DNA of 43,822 bases from Candidatus Wolfebacteria bacterium RIFOXYB1_FULL_54_12. GTDB lineage: Bacteria > Patescibacteriota > Minisyncoccia > UBA6257 > UBA9933. Shown one piece after another: positions 7,380 through 15,330 of the stretch (its first letter is position 1; each line of letters starts with the position of its first letter). The stretch is taken from assembly GCA_001793895.1 (NCBI GenBank), contig MGIT01000003.1, forward strand, positions 88,707-132,528. Direction: 5' to 3'. The notes beneath the pieces are model-generated. The model saw nothing but the letters and a program-made list of their open reading frames with translations, had not been told where the DNA came from and did no database searches. The translations under genes were made by a program, and so were the position numbers.

Positions 7380-8300
7380 TTATTTAAATAGCAATAATAT
7401 GATCGGAGTCGTTACAAATGACATGAGTGTTGCGAATACGATCGCATTACCCACCAGCGCCGTGTTCAACTTGAACTTTTCCGCTATGACGAACGTGGTC
7501 ACCGCAACCGGCATGCCTGCCAGCAGAACAGGAATTTCAACACCGCTACCTGCATAGGCATATCGATATATTCCAAACACGATCAACGGAAACGCCACCA
7601 TTTTTACCGCCGTAATGCCCATAACCATCGAAACATCCTTCTTTAAAAATTTTCCATACAAAAATCCTCCCAAGGCAAACAACGCAACCGGCGAAGACGC
7701 ACTGCCGAGCATTTGCATGGTCCTTTTCAAGCTCGCCACGACCGCGTGCTCCACCGGCACAAAACTCAGCACTATGCCGAGCGCTACGGACAACACCAGC
7801 GGATTTTTCAAAAACGCCATCAGTTCATCCTTGATGCCATGGTCTTTGGTGTGCCAATAGCGCACGACCAATATAGAAAGTACCAACGGGATAATAAGGT
7901 ATATATTGCCAACCAAGGCCGCCGCCGGCACCTGACCTTTCCCGAAGCCCACTTCTACCAATGCAATGCCCATGTACAGCGTATTGCCGGTCGCCGCAGT
8001 CAGAAAGATCGCCGCCTTGGTGTCGCGCTTCATAGCAGTAAACAACGAAAGTACCGCAAATAACACAGCCAAAAATGCTGTCATACTCGCAAGACTCGCC
8101 AGCGTAAGCCGTATGATCTCGGGACTTCGAAAATTGATATCCCACAGGCTGACCACGATCAGAGCCGGCAAGGCCGCATAGTAGGCAAATGCATTTGCCT
8201 GATGGACCCAATCCCCCTCCATGACCTTTGCCTTTTGAAACAGCCACCCGGCAAAGATGATCAAAAATATCGGGAGTGAAACTAATATGGTGGATAGCAT
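7380..8300 (-). CDS. AEC (auxin efflux carrier) family transporter
   Basis: 306 aa with about ten hydrophobic segments in two five-helix halves, a layout typical of AEC/malate-permease proteins. The middle loop (about 155-165, YWHTKDHGIKDELMAFLKNPLV) and the Asn/Pro-rich membrane motifs fit this family. Members export organic acids or similar anions; the substrate here is unknown. The ATG at 8300 lies 7 nt after a TATACT box, suggesting a leaderless message. The gene starts 33 bp after the glycosyltransferase stop, on the same strand. Confidence 0.88.
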   Translation of the reverse strand: MLSTILVSLPIFLIIFAGWLFQKAKVMEGDWVHQANAFAYYAALPALIVVSLWDINFRSPEIIRLTLASLASMTAFLAVLFAVLSLFTAMKRDTKAAIFLTAATGNTLYMGIALVEVGFGKGQVPAAALVGNIYLIIPLVLSILVVRYWHTKDHGIKDELMAFLKNPLVLSVALGIVLSFVPVEHAVVASLKRTMQMLGSASSPVALFALGGFLYGKFLKKDVSMVMGITAVKMVAFPLIVFGIYRYAYAGSGVEIPVLLAGMPVAVTTFVIAEKFKLNTALVGNAIVFATLMSFVTTPIILLLFK

Positions 8301-8307
8301 ATTTGTT

Positions 8308-8336
8308 AGTATAGCATCAAATTGCGTTGTTGTTTA
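8308..8336 (-). promoter_or_regulatory. Leaderless-type promoter of the AEC transporter gene
   Basis: TAAACA (8336-8331), 17 bp, TATACT (8313-8308), then 7 nt to the ATG. The -35 matches only four of six consensus bases. The -35 overlaps the end of the glycosyltransferase gene. Confidence 0.5.
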
Positions 8337-9089
8337 TTTTACCCATTCCGTCTTTCTGAACTTCAATTTCTTTTTTTCGAACGGCAACGGTTTGGCGATC
8401 AACTCCCAATATTTGAACTGCTTATACCATCCTAATAGCCCCAGCTCATGAGAATGCCGCACGGTAAACTGTTCGTCCTTAACCGCTCGGTATCCTTTCT
8501 TTAGCCAGTGATTAACCCAATCGCCGTCCTCGCCGCCAGCAGCAAATTTTTCATTGAACGGATATTGCTCCCATAACTCCTTTGGGATAACGGCGTTCGT
8601 AAATCCCATTATTCCCATTCCGCTACGCTCAACTACCTCGGTCACAAATTTCTTTCCGCTTATTAAGCGACGCATTCCTCCTCGCGCCTCCAGAAAAAAC
8701 CAATCCCAAAATCCCGTTCCAGGGAGTGCGCGCACAAACCCGTATACCCCCATGAGTTTGTCGTATTTTTTGAAATTTTCCAATCCATCTGCGAGCCATG
8801 TATCGGATATCGGCAATGAATGCGCTGACAGCATCACAAGGTAGCGCGTTGCCCCAGTATTTCGTATGCCGACATTTAACGCGTATGGATAGGTGAATTC
8901 TTCCGGCTTTATTTGCACCACTTTTACCGGGTATTTCCGTGCGATCTCGAGTGTTTTATCTATCGACCCCGAGTCCACAATGACAATCTCAAAATCCCTG
9001 TATGTTTGTCGGAGTAATTTCTCCAATACAGCACCTATCCATTTCTCTTCATTCCTTGTACGAATGATTATTGCAGTTTCGAAAGTCAT
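8334..9089 (-). CDS. Family 2 glycosyltransferase
   Basis: 251 aa. A GT-A fold start, ETAIIIRTRNEEKWIGAVLEKLLRQTY, followed by FEIVIVDSGSIDKTLEIA, matches the nucleotide-sugar binding half of GT2 enzymes. The usual DXD position reads LSAHSLP (a variant). Later GGEDGDWVNHWLKKGYR carries the ED motif of the acceptor half. There is no transmembrane segment, so it is probably cytoplasmic or peripheral and adds a sugar to a surface glycan or lipid carrier. Donor and acceptor cannot be read from the sequence. A repeat element sits immediately upstream. Confidence 0.9.
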   Translation of the reverse strand: MTFETAIIIRTRNEEKWIGAVLEKLLRQTYRDFEIVIVDSGSIDKTLEIARKYPVKVVQIKPEEFTYPYALNVGIRNTGATRYLVMLSAHSLPISDTWLADGLENFKKYDKLMGVYGFVRALPGTGFWDWFFLEARGGMRRLISGKKFVTEVVERSGMGIMGFTNAVIPKELWEQYPFNEKFAAGGEDGDWVNHWLKKGYRAVKDEQFTVRHSHELGLLGWYKQFKYWELIAKPLPFEKKKLKFRKTEWVK

Positions 9090-9097
9090 ATACTATA

Positions 9098-9152
9098 GAT
9101 TCCCGCCGGAGTTTATCCCGTACCTGATACGGGACCCACACTGGGAATGACA
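9098..9152. repeat. Mosaic palindromic repeat between ileS and the glycosyltransferase
   Basis: GATTCCC...GGGAATGACA outer arms with an inner ATCCCGTACC/GATACGGGAC hairpin. It belongs to the same mosaic family as the other GATTCC...GGAATGACA elements. Confidence 0.7.
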
Positions 9153-9159
9153 ATACTTC

Positions 9160-12100
9160 CTATGCTTTTCTGATGCCAAACCAAATGCGATCACCTTCGA
9201 GTACCAGCTCGGAGTACGCATCAATATGTTCCGGATCCTGGGCAAATATGATTACCTTTGCCCCCACTTCCTTTTTCAATAATTCTTCATATTTTTTGAC
9301 CATATCGCCCAATGCGGCGCTGTCGACAAACAGGGTTATTTTGTCCTTCGGCTCGTAGCCCGCGTCCTGCCGAAGCCCTTGGATCATGCGCACACTTTCG
9401 CGAATGATTCCCTCTTCCAACAGTTCCGGTGTGATACGCGTATCGAATTCGACAATGCCCTCGACGGATTGCTTTATGATGATATTCTTTACATTCACTT
9501 CGTCGGCGAGGATCGCCAACAATTCCTTGTTTGTCTTCAATCCTGCGATGGTCGACTGGACCGTCAACGAAGACAACGGCTGGCGCACCTTGATACCCAG
9601 TTGCGCGCGCTTTGCGAGCGCCACGCTTGCCAAGGTCCGCACCTCGGCCATCATTACCCCTTCCTTTTTATGCGCCTTCAAAACTACCAACGATGTGACT
9701 TTCGGCCACGCATCCAAATGCACGGATGCGTTCTTTTTCGTATTCAACGACTTATACAATGCATCTGCAAAGAACGGCGTAAACGGCGCCATTACTTTGC
9801 TTGTTTCAAACAAAATATACGCGAGCGTTTTTGAAGCGAGCTCCCAGTCTTTTTTGTCGTCCGGCTTTTGGAACCGGCGGCGCGAACGGCGCACATACCA
9901 TGTCGACAGGTCATCGACAAACTGACCGATCGGGCGCACCGCGCGGTCAAGTTCATAGCTGTTCATGGCACCGGTCGTTTCTGCGATCAATTCATCAAGC
10001 CGACCCAGCATCCATGTATCCAACACATTTTTCGTTATTGGTTTTTGGTTTTTGGTTATCAGTTGTTTCCCGTACATGTCATAAAAACTATACACGTTCC
10101 ACAAGCGCGAGATAACCTTCTTGTACAATTCATCGACACCCTTTTCCGAAAAGTTAAGCACCTCTCCCCGTACGATCGGCGATGACACCAGATATAGTCG
10201 CAGCGCATCCGCGCCATATTTGTCCACGATCGTCATCGGATCCGGATAATTCTTCAGCTTTTTTGACATCTTTTGTCCGTCTTCGGCAAGAACCAATCCC
10301 GTTGTTATGACGTTCTTAAATGCAGGCTTTCCAAACAAGCCCGTCGAAAGGACCATGAGCGTATAGAACCAGCCGCGTGTTTGGTCGACCGCTTCGGCAA
10401 TGAATTCTGCCGGAAAATTCTTTTCAAATTTCTTTTTATTTTCAAACGGATAATGCGCCTGTCCGTACGGCATGGAGCCCGACTCAAACCAACAGTCGAA
10501 CACATCCGGTACGCGCTTCATGGCGTGCCCTTTTGCGCATTGCAATTCCACCCGGTCGATGTACGGGCGATGCAGATCCAGTTCATAATTTTTGTTATGC
10601 GGAATGACGCTGAAATCCAATTTCTTTATTTCGGCATTGACGATAAAATCCTTATTCGGCTTACGTATGGCGACCGCTTTTCTGCCGTCAAACCCTTGCA
10701 CGCCCGCAAAGAGCGCCCAAATGGGATACTCATGACTTACGATCAAAATGTTTTTCCCCGCCTGTTTCGCATCGAGTTCGTAGATGCATTCCGTCATGCG
10801 CTTTTTTACATCATTCAAGCTCTCCCCTTTCGGCGCGGTTTTGATGAACTTTTCTTCCAGCGATGCAAAATATGCATGGTAGTCCCCGATCGGTTTGTCA
10901 TCAAATATGCCGCAGTCGATCTCGCGCAACCGCTTATCAATGACGATTTTCGATCCGTACCCGAGTAGCTTTGCGGCGAGCTCCGCCGTTTCGTGCGCCC
11001 GTGCAAAATCAGACGATACGATCAGATCTATCTTCTTTCCTTTGAGCTGCTTTATGAATGCCTTAACCGATTTTTCTACCTGCGCCTTGCCTTTATTCGT
11101 CAGATGATATGTGTTCTTCGGATTTGAGCTTACCAAATTGAGCGCGTTATTCTGCGACTCGCCATGACGCAATGCAAAATAAACATTGCCCGATTTCGGC
11201 ACGTTCTTTTTGATATCCGCGATGGAGCCCATTACTTTTATTTCGCCGCACTCATCGCAGCGCCATACCGGAATGGGCGCACCCCAAAACCGCGAGCGGG
11301 AAACTGCCCAATCGCGCGCATCTGCCACCCAGTTGCCAAAACGCCCCGTTTTTATGTGCCCCGGGATCCAATTGACCTTTTTGTTATTTTCCACCAACCC
11401 GTTCTTCGTGTCGCGGATCTTGGTCACTTCCACGAACCATGATGATGTAGCGTAGTTCAGCAACGGCGTTTCACAGCGCCAGCAGTGCGGATACGAATGG
11501 ACCAGCTTTTGCTTCTTGAGCAAATTACCATTGTGCGCAAGCCACTTGATGACCTCTATATCGGTCGCCTTGTGGTCTTCCCGCGGCTTTACGGCCAATC
11601 CCGGGAAATCCTTCACCTCCGGCTTGAAATGCCCGTCCATGGCCACGTGCTGTACGAATGGCAGTTTTTCTTTGCGAGCTACCTCCATATCGTCGGCGCC
11701 AAATGCCGGCGCGATATGCACGATGCCCGAACCATCTTCCATGGTCACGAAATCTGCCGCATAGACCTTCCAGCCATTTTCGCGGTTCTCCAATTCTCCT
11801 TTTTGGTAATAATCAAACAACGGCACATATGCTTTGCCGACAAGATCTTTCCCCTTGACCGTTTCCACGACCGCATACTCTCCATCGATCACCGCAAGGC
11901 GGTCTTTTGCAAGAATATAGCGCTCCTTGCCCGCTTCGGTCTTTACTTCAATGGTCGCATATTCCGCCTTTGCATTGATCGCCAACGCGACATTGCCCGG
12001 CAATGTCCACGGAGTGGTCGTCCATGCGATGAAGTAGGTATTTTTTTCTCCCGCAACGGCAAACTTTACATAGGTCGATATATCATCGATGTCCTTATAG

Positions 12101-12687
12101 TTCAACGCAACCTCAAAATTGGACAACGATGTTTCGCAACGCGGACACACATGCATCGACTTGCGTCCTTCATATACCAACCCTTTATCATAAAGCGTCT
12201 TGAATACCCACATTACCGATTCGGTAAAGCTGGCATCCATTGTCTTGTAATCTTTCTCCATTTCCACCCAGCGGCCGATGCGCGGAATGATATTTTTCCA
12301 ATCGTGCGCATATGACATGACGCTCCCGCGCGCGGCTTCATTAAAAGTCTCTACGCCGAGATTTTCGATATCTTTTTTCGTTTCAAGACCCAGCTCCTTT
12401 TCGATTAAATTCTCTACCGGCAATCCGTGGCAATCCCAACCCCAGCGACGCTCCACGCGCTTGCCGTTCATGGTCTGATATCGCGGAACAACGTCCTTAA
12501 TGACGCTCTGCAAAATATGCCCATAGTGGGGCAACCCTGTCGCAAACGGAGGTCCATCGTAAAATACATACTCCCCTTTCGGAGCAGGTTTTTTAACCGA
12601 TCGTTCAAATGTTTTATCCTGTTTCCAAAACTCCAAAACTTCCGATTCCACCTCGCTCGGAGTAAACTTTTTTCTTCCCTGTAGCAT
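9160..12687 (-). CDS. ileS: Isoleucyl-tRNA synthetase with an inserted histidine-phosphatase domain
   Basis: 1175 aa from the ATG at 12687 (MLQGRKKFTPSEVE), preferred over an upstream start at 12723 because homology begins here. The class I catalytic core is intact: HYGH (54-57), the CP1 editing domain with TWTTTPWTLPGN, DLHRPYID (about 704) and KMSKK (806-810), then a helical anticodon-binding domain. It charges tRNA-Ile. Between GEIKVMGS and DLHRPYID, about residues 490-700, lies a complete histidine-phosphatase-like domain: RHGES (catalytic His at about 508), a DFARAHETAELAAKLLGYG helix, and a second His in IVSHEYP (652). A TTGGTTTTTGGTTTTT-type repeat near 10035-10066 encodes the low-complexity insert LITKNQKPITKN. 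The core resembles the IleS2 branch. Confidence 0.96.
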   Translation of the reverse strand: MLQGRKKFTPSEVESEVLEFWKQDKTFERSVKKPAPKGEYVFYDGPPFATGLPHYGHILQSVIKDVVPRYQTMNGKRVERRWGWDCHGLPVENLIEKELGLETKKDIENLGVETFNEAARGSVMSYAHDWKNIIPRIGRWVEMEKDYKTMDASFTESVMWVFKTLYDKGLVYEGRKSMHVCPRCETSLSNFEVALNYKDIDDISTYVKFAVAGEKNTYFIAWTTTPWTLPGNVALAINAKAEYATIEVKTEAGKERYILAKDRLAVIDGEYAVVETVKGKDLVGKAYVPLFDYYQKGELENRENGWKVYAADFVTMEDGSGIVHIAPAFGADDMEVARKEKLPFVQHVAMDGHFKPEVKDFPGLAVKPREDHKATDIEVIKWLAHNGNLLKKQKLVHSYPHCWRCETPLLNYATSSWFVEVTKIRDTKNGLVENNKKVNWIPGHIKTGRFGNWVADARDWAVSRSRFWGAPIPVWRCDECGEIKVMGSIADIKKNVPKSGNVYFALRHGESQNNALNLVSSNPKNTYHLTNKGKAQVEKSVKAFIKQLKGKKIDLIVSSDFARAHETAELAAKLLGYGSKIVIDKRLREIDCGIFDDKPIGDYHAYFASLEEKFIKTAPKGESLNDVKKRMTECIYELDAKQAGKNILIVSHEYPIWALFAGVQGFDGRKAVAIRKPNKDFIVNAEIKKLDFSVIPHNKNYELDLHRPYIDRVELQCAKGHAMKRVPDVFDCWFESGSMPYGQAHYPFENKKKFEKNFPAEFIAEAVDQTRGWFYTLMVLSTGLFGKPAFKNVITTGLVLAEDGQKMSKKLKNYPDPMTIVDKYGADALRLYLVSSPIVRGEVLNFSEKGVDELYKKVISRLWNVYSFYDMYGKQLITKNQKPITKNVLDTWMLGRLDELIAETTGAMNSYELDRAVRPIGQFVDDLSTWYVRRSRRRFQKPDDKKDWELASKTLAYILFETSKVMAPFTPFFADALYKSLNTKKNASVHLDAWPKVTSLVVLKAHKKEGVMMAEVRTLASVALAKRAQLGIKVRQPLSSLTVQSTIAGLKTNKELLAILADEVNVKNIIIKQSVEGIVEFDTRITPELLEEGIIRESVRMIQGLRQDAGYEPKDKITLFVDSAALGDMVKKYEELLKKEVGAKVIIFAQDPEHIDAYSELVLEGDRIWFGIRKA

Positions 12688-12701
12688 GCCTATACCATAC
12701 C

Positions 12702-12731
12702 AAAAAACCCCGCTCCTGAGCAAGGAACGGG
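12702..12731 (-). terminator. Terminator after the AAA/DUF4143 gene
   Basis: On the minus strand CCCGTTCC pairs with GGAGCGGG (one mismatch), followed by TTTTTT. It lies between the ATPase stop and the ileS start. A TATGGT box just after the T-run may belong to an ileS promoter. Confidence 0.75.
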
Positions 12732-12748
12732 TACTGATTAGGACTACG

Positions 12749-13882
12749 TTACTTTCCGATAAAATCCCAATAGTTATTACGATTTACCAACTGCCATGTA
12801 GCATCTTTATATGTTTCAATAAATAGCTTCGGTACGCGCGCTGTGGCATTCCCCCATTTAAATTCATACCCCTGTAGGCGGCCCCCATATTCCTCGATCA
12901 AATCAATTTCTTTTTGATCGTATGTTCTCCAGAAATATATATTGGCGAAATGCCCATGGTAACTGTTCCGCTTCATCCGCTCGACGATCATCAAATTCTC
13001 CCATAATGCGCCGACGTCATTGCGCATCGCCAGTGGGTTGTAATTTCTAATGACCGCATTGCGGATCCCAAGATCATAGAAATATACCTTCTCCGATTTT
13101 GCTATTTCTTTCCGCAAATTTCTACTCAATGCCCGTAGTCGAAATATAATAAATGATTTTTCCAGAATATCTATGTATTTCGAAACCGATTGCCTACTAA
13201 TTCCCAATACCGTCGCCAGTTCGCTAAGCGATACTTCATTCCCTACCTGCAGTGCCAAAAGTTGTGTCAACTTTACCAATATGCCCGATTTTTGTATCCC
13301 CTCAAATGCAAGAACATCTTTATATAAATATCCCGAAGCGAGTGCATCCAATTTTCGTATTGCATCCTCCTCTGGCTCAAAGCAGATCGCCGGGTATGAC
13401 CCGAACCGCATCATATGCTCAAGATGTGCTTCAACGCCAAACAATGTCTTATCTTGTTCGACTTCTTCGATACTGATCGGATAAAGCGTGAACCATGATG
13501 CCCTACCGACAAGCGGCTCTCCAACGCTATTCATAAGCTCAAAGCTCGAAGACCCCGTCGCGATGATCTGCATCTCCGGGTATGTATCTACCATTAACTT
13601 CAAAATCAACCCTATCTCCGGTATCTGCTGCGCTTCATCGAGTATGACAAGTTTTTTATTTCCGATAAATGCTTTTATTCTTTCTGCGCTCCGCACGGAT
13701 AATCCCTGCCTGACCTCATTTTGCTCGCAATTAATATACACCCCATCATCGTGATATTTTGCAAGAATTTCCTTCGCGAGTGTCGTTTTTCCCACCTGCC
13801 TTGCCCCATAAATTACAATAACCCTTCCTTTAAAAAGCTCCTTTTCTATATTTTTCTGGGCGATTCGCTTTATTAATTTCAT
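12749..13882 (-). CDS. AAA ATPase with C-terminal DUF4143 domain
   Basis: 377 aa. A Walker A motif GARQVGKTT at about 26-34, a Walker B LVILDEAQQ at about 77-85, and the sensor-like ATGSSSFEL are typical of the AAA_14 family. The C-terminal DUF4143 part contains a winged-helix region (SELATVLGISRQSVSKYIDILEKS) and the nuclease-like end YFWRTYDQKEIDLIEE...YEFKWG, with conserved D, E and K. Such proteins are common in small genomes; their role is unknown. The gene is more AT-rich than its neighbours and has its own promoter and terminator, so acquisition by transfer is possible. Confidence 0.92.
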   Translation of the reverse strand: MKLIKRIAQKNIEKELFKGRVIVIYGARQVGKTTLAKEILAKYHDDGVYINCEQNEVRQGLSVRSAERIKAFIGNKKLVILDEAQQIPEIGLILKLMVDTYPEMQIIATGSSSFELMNSVGEPLVGRASWFTLYPISIEEVEQDKTLFGVEAHLEHMMRFGSYPAICFEPEEDAIRKLDALASGYLYKDVLAFEGIQKSGILVKLTQLLALQVGNEVSLSELATVLGISRQSVSKYIDILEKSFIIFRLRALSRNLRKEIAKSEKVYFYDLGIRNAVIRNYNPLAMRNDVGALWENLMIVERMKRNSYHGHFANIYFWRTYDQKEIDLIEEYGGRLQGYEFKWGNATARVPKLFIETYKDATWQLVNRNNYWDFIGK

Positions 13883-13912
13883 AATTTATATAAAATATGT
13901 AATATTAGTTAC

Positions 13913-13941
13913 ATTATTTATTATAATTATGCAATTGTCAA
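13913..13941 (-). promoter_or_regulatory. Promoter of the AAA/DUF4143 gene
   Basis: Consensus TTGACA (13941-13936), 17 bp, AATAAT (13918-13913) on the minus strand. An imperfect palindrome GTAATATTAGTTAC (about 13898-13911) lies between the promoter and the start codon and could be an operator. Confidence 0.55.
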
Positions 13942-13951
13942 GGGTATGCAG

Positions 13952-13973
13952 AACCCCCAAAAACGGGGTTTTT
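13952..13973. terminator. Short GC hairpin with T-run, possible terminator
   Basis: AACCCC and GGGGTT pair across seven bases, followed by TTT on the plus strand. It sits just past the VKOR stop. The T-run favours plus-strand termination, where no gene is seen upstream, so the role is uncertain. Confidence 0.35.
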
Positions 13974-13977
13974 GTCA

Positions 13978-14397
13978 TTATTTCATTCGCAACAGCCGGA
14001 TCGCCAGCAGTGCATTTGCGATTCCGATCGCGTCTGCCACTATGCAATACAGGCACCATGCTTCGATGACAAATGCCTGCAGAGCAAGCAGGTAGAGCGA
14101 GAACAACCCGCCGAACAGCAGGCCATATACTATCCATTCCAGGGACTTGATTGTTCGCCTTTGCAGATAATATGTTATGACGATAATAATCGCCGCGTAG
14201 AACAACACGCCCAGCATCGAGATCGGGACTCCCAAGAAATCACTATATTTCGACTGAGCCACTATGTCACACCCCCCACTAAACGCGGAACAGGTAATGG
14301 GCGAACCGAAGAGTGTCTTGAGCGCCAAATAGACCGAATCGACGAAGCCAGTAATACTGAGTGCGAGCATTACCCAAATTGTTAGATTTTTTTTCAT
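13978..14397 (-). CDS. Vitamin K epoxide reductase (VKOR) family protein
   Basis: 139 aa with four or five membrane helices. It has the VKOR cysteine set: a loop pair (C37 and C43 in the SPITCSAFSGGCDIV region) and the active-site CXXC in EAWCLYCIV near residue 117. The LGVPISMLGV segment is also typical. VKOR proteins re-oxidise a DsbA-like partner and pass electrons to quinone, driving disulfide formation outside the membrane. The partner is probably the DsbA-like gene immediately upstream on the same strand. Confidence 0.93.
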   Translation of the reverse strand: MKKNLTIWVMLALSITGFVDSVYLALKTLFGSPITCSAFSGGCDIVAQSKYSDFLGVPISMLGVLFYAAIIIVITYYLQRRTIKSLEWIVYGLLFGGLFSLYLLALQAFVIEAWCLYCIVADAIGIANALLAIRLLRMK

Positions 14398-14408
14398 GGC
14401 ATTTAATG

Positions 14409-14487
14409 TGTCATTCCGAATTTATTTCGGAATCTTTTTGTTAGCGCGCGAGATCCTGAATCCGTCGGCTGACGGATCAGGATGACA
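14409..14487. repeat. Double-hairpin repeat element, copy 3
   Basis: TGTCATTCCGAA...TTCGGAATCT then GATCCTGAATCC...GGATCAGGATGACA. It fills most of the 155-bp gap between the DsbA-like and VKOR genes. The rest (to 14552) holds another GATTACG...GGAATGAC-like fragment. Confidence 0.75.
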
Positions 14488-14552
14488 ACGCCTCTTAGAT
14501 GCATTGCGTATTCCTCGATTACGCTCCGCTACACTCGGAATGACGCAGACTA

Positions 14553-15203
14553 CTATTTGCTTAACTCCACCTCAACCAGCTGTTTCAGTTCCTCGTACGA
14601 ACGGAATTGGATCAGCTTTCCGTTTAAAAAGAATGACGGAGTTCCCGTTATCTTTTGTGCGGTTCCCATGGCTACATTGCGATCTATCTTTTCATCTATA
14701 TCCGACGCTTGTACGTCTACCAAAAATTGATCCACATCAAGCCCGATCTCCATGGCATACCCAAGCAGGTTTTGTTGTATGCTCGTACTCTTCGACCACT
14801 CCTCCTGCTTTTCGAATAATATATCGTGCATTTCCCAAAACTTACCTTGTGCGCCTGCCGCCTCAGATGCCTGTGCGGTCACGCGTGCATACCGGTGCTG
14901 TGCCAGTGGAAAATGACGATACGCGATTCGTACCGCATCCCCTTTTTCCTCTTCAAGCTTTTTTATCATGCCGTAAAAATATCCGCATGCCGGGCATTCA
15001 AAGTCGCTGTATTCTACAAACACCGCCTTTGCGGCCTCGCTCCCTTTTGTTCTATCATCTGCCGTTATCGGAGCAATGAGATTGCTCACATCACCATTCA
15101 TTTCCCCCGGCTGTGCGACCGCTCCGTATATCCCAAACACGATAGCCCCGAGGCCGATCACTAATATCGCCCATATCAATATCTCTTTTCCTCTGTTGCT
15201 CAT
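14553..15203 (-). CDS. DsbA-family thiol:disulfide oxidoreductase, membrane-anchored
   Basis: 216 aa. An N-terminal signal anchor (residues about 9-31, LIWAILVIGLGAIVFGIYGAV) precedes a thioredoxin-fold domain with the active site CPAC in YSDFECPACGYFY (about residue 70) and a cis-proline loop TGTPSFFLNG near the end. It should oxidise cysteines in exported proteins and be recharged by the neighbouring VKOR. The pilin operon at the right edge has cysteine-bearing pilins that could be clients (inference). The ATG at 15203 is 6 nt from a TATACT box, suggesting a leaderless message. Confidence 0.94.
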   Translation of the reverse strand: MSNRGKEILIWAILVIGLGAIVFGIYGAVAQPGEMNGDVSNLIAPITADDRTKGSEAAKAVFVEYSDFECPACGYFYGMIKKLEEEKGDAVRIAYRHFPLAQHRYARVTAQASEAAGAQGKFWEMHDILFEKQEEWSKSTSIQQNLLGYAMEIGLDVDQFLVDVQASDIDEKIDRNVAMGTAQKITGTPSFFLNGKLIQFRSYEELKQLVEVELSK

Positions 15204-15209
15204 GATGGG

Positions 15210-15238
15210 AGTATACCAAGTATTCCGAAAAATGAAAA
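15210..15238 (-). promoter_or_regulatory. Leaderless-type promoter of the DsbA-like gene
   Basis: TTTTCA (15238-15233), 17 bp, TATACT (15215-15210), then 6 nt to the ATG. The predicted start site falls on or next to the initiation codon. Confidence 0.5.
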
Positions 15239-15258
15239 ACGAAATATGAAAAACTCAC

Positions 15259-15286
15259 CCAAAAGGCACGCGTAGCGTGCCTTTTT
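15259..15286. terminator. Hairpin terminator after the ribonucleotide reductase gene
   Basis: AAAAGGCACGC and GCGTGCCTTTT form an 11-bp stem with a 3-nt loop and T on both strands. It lies about 45 bp past the nrdJ stop. Confidence 0.7.
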
Positions 15287-15330
15287 GCTTGATCCATTTT
15301 TCGTGCTTCGTTTTTCTTCGTTTCGCGCCG

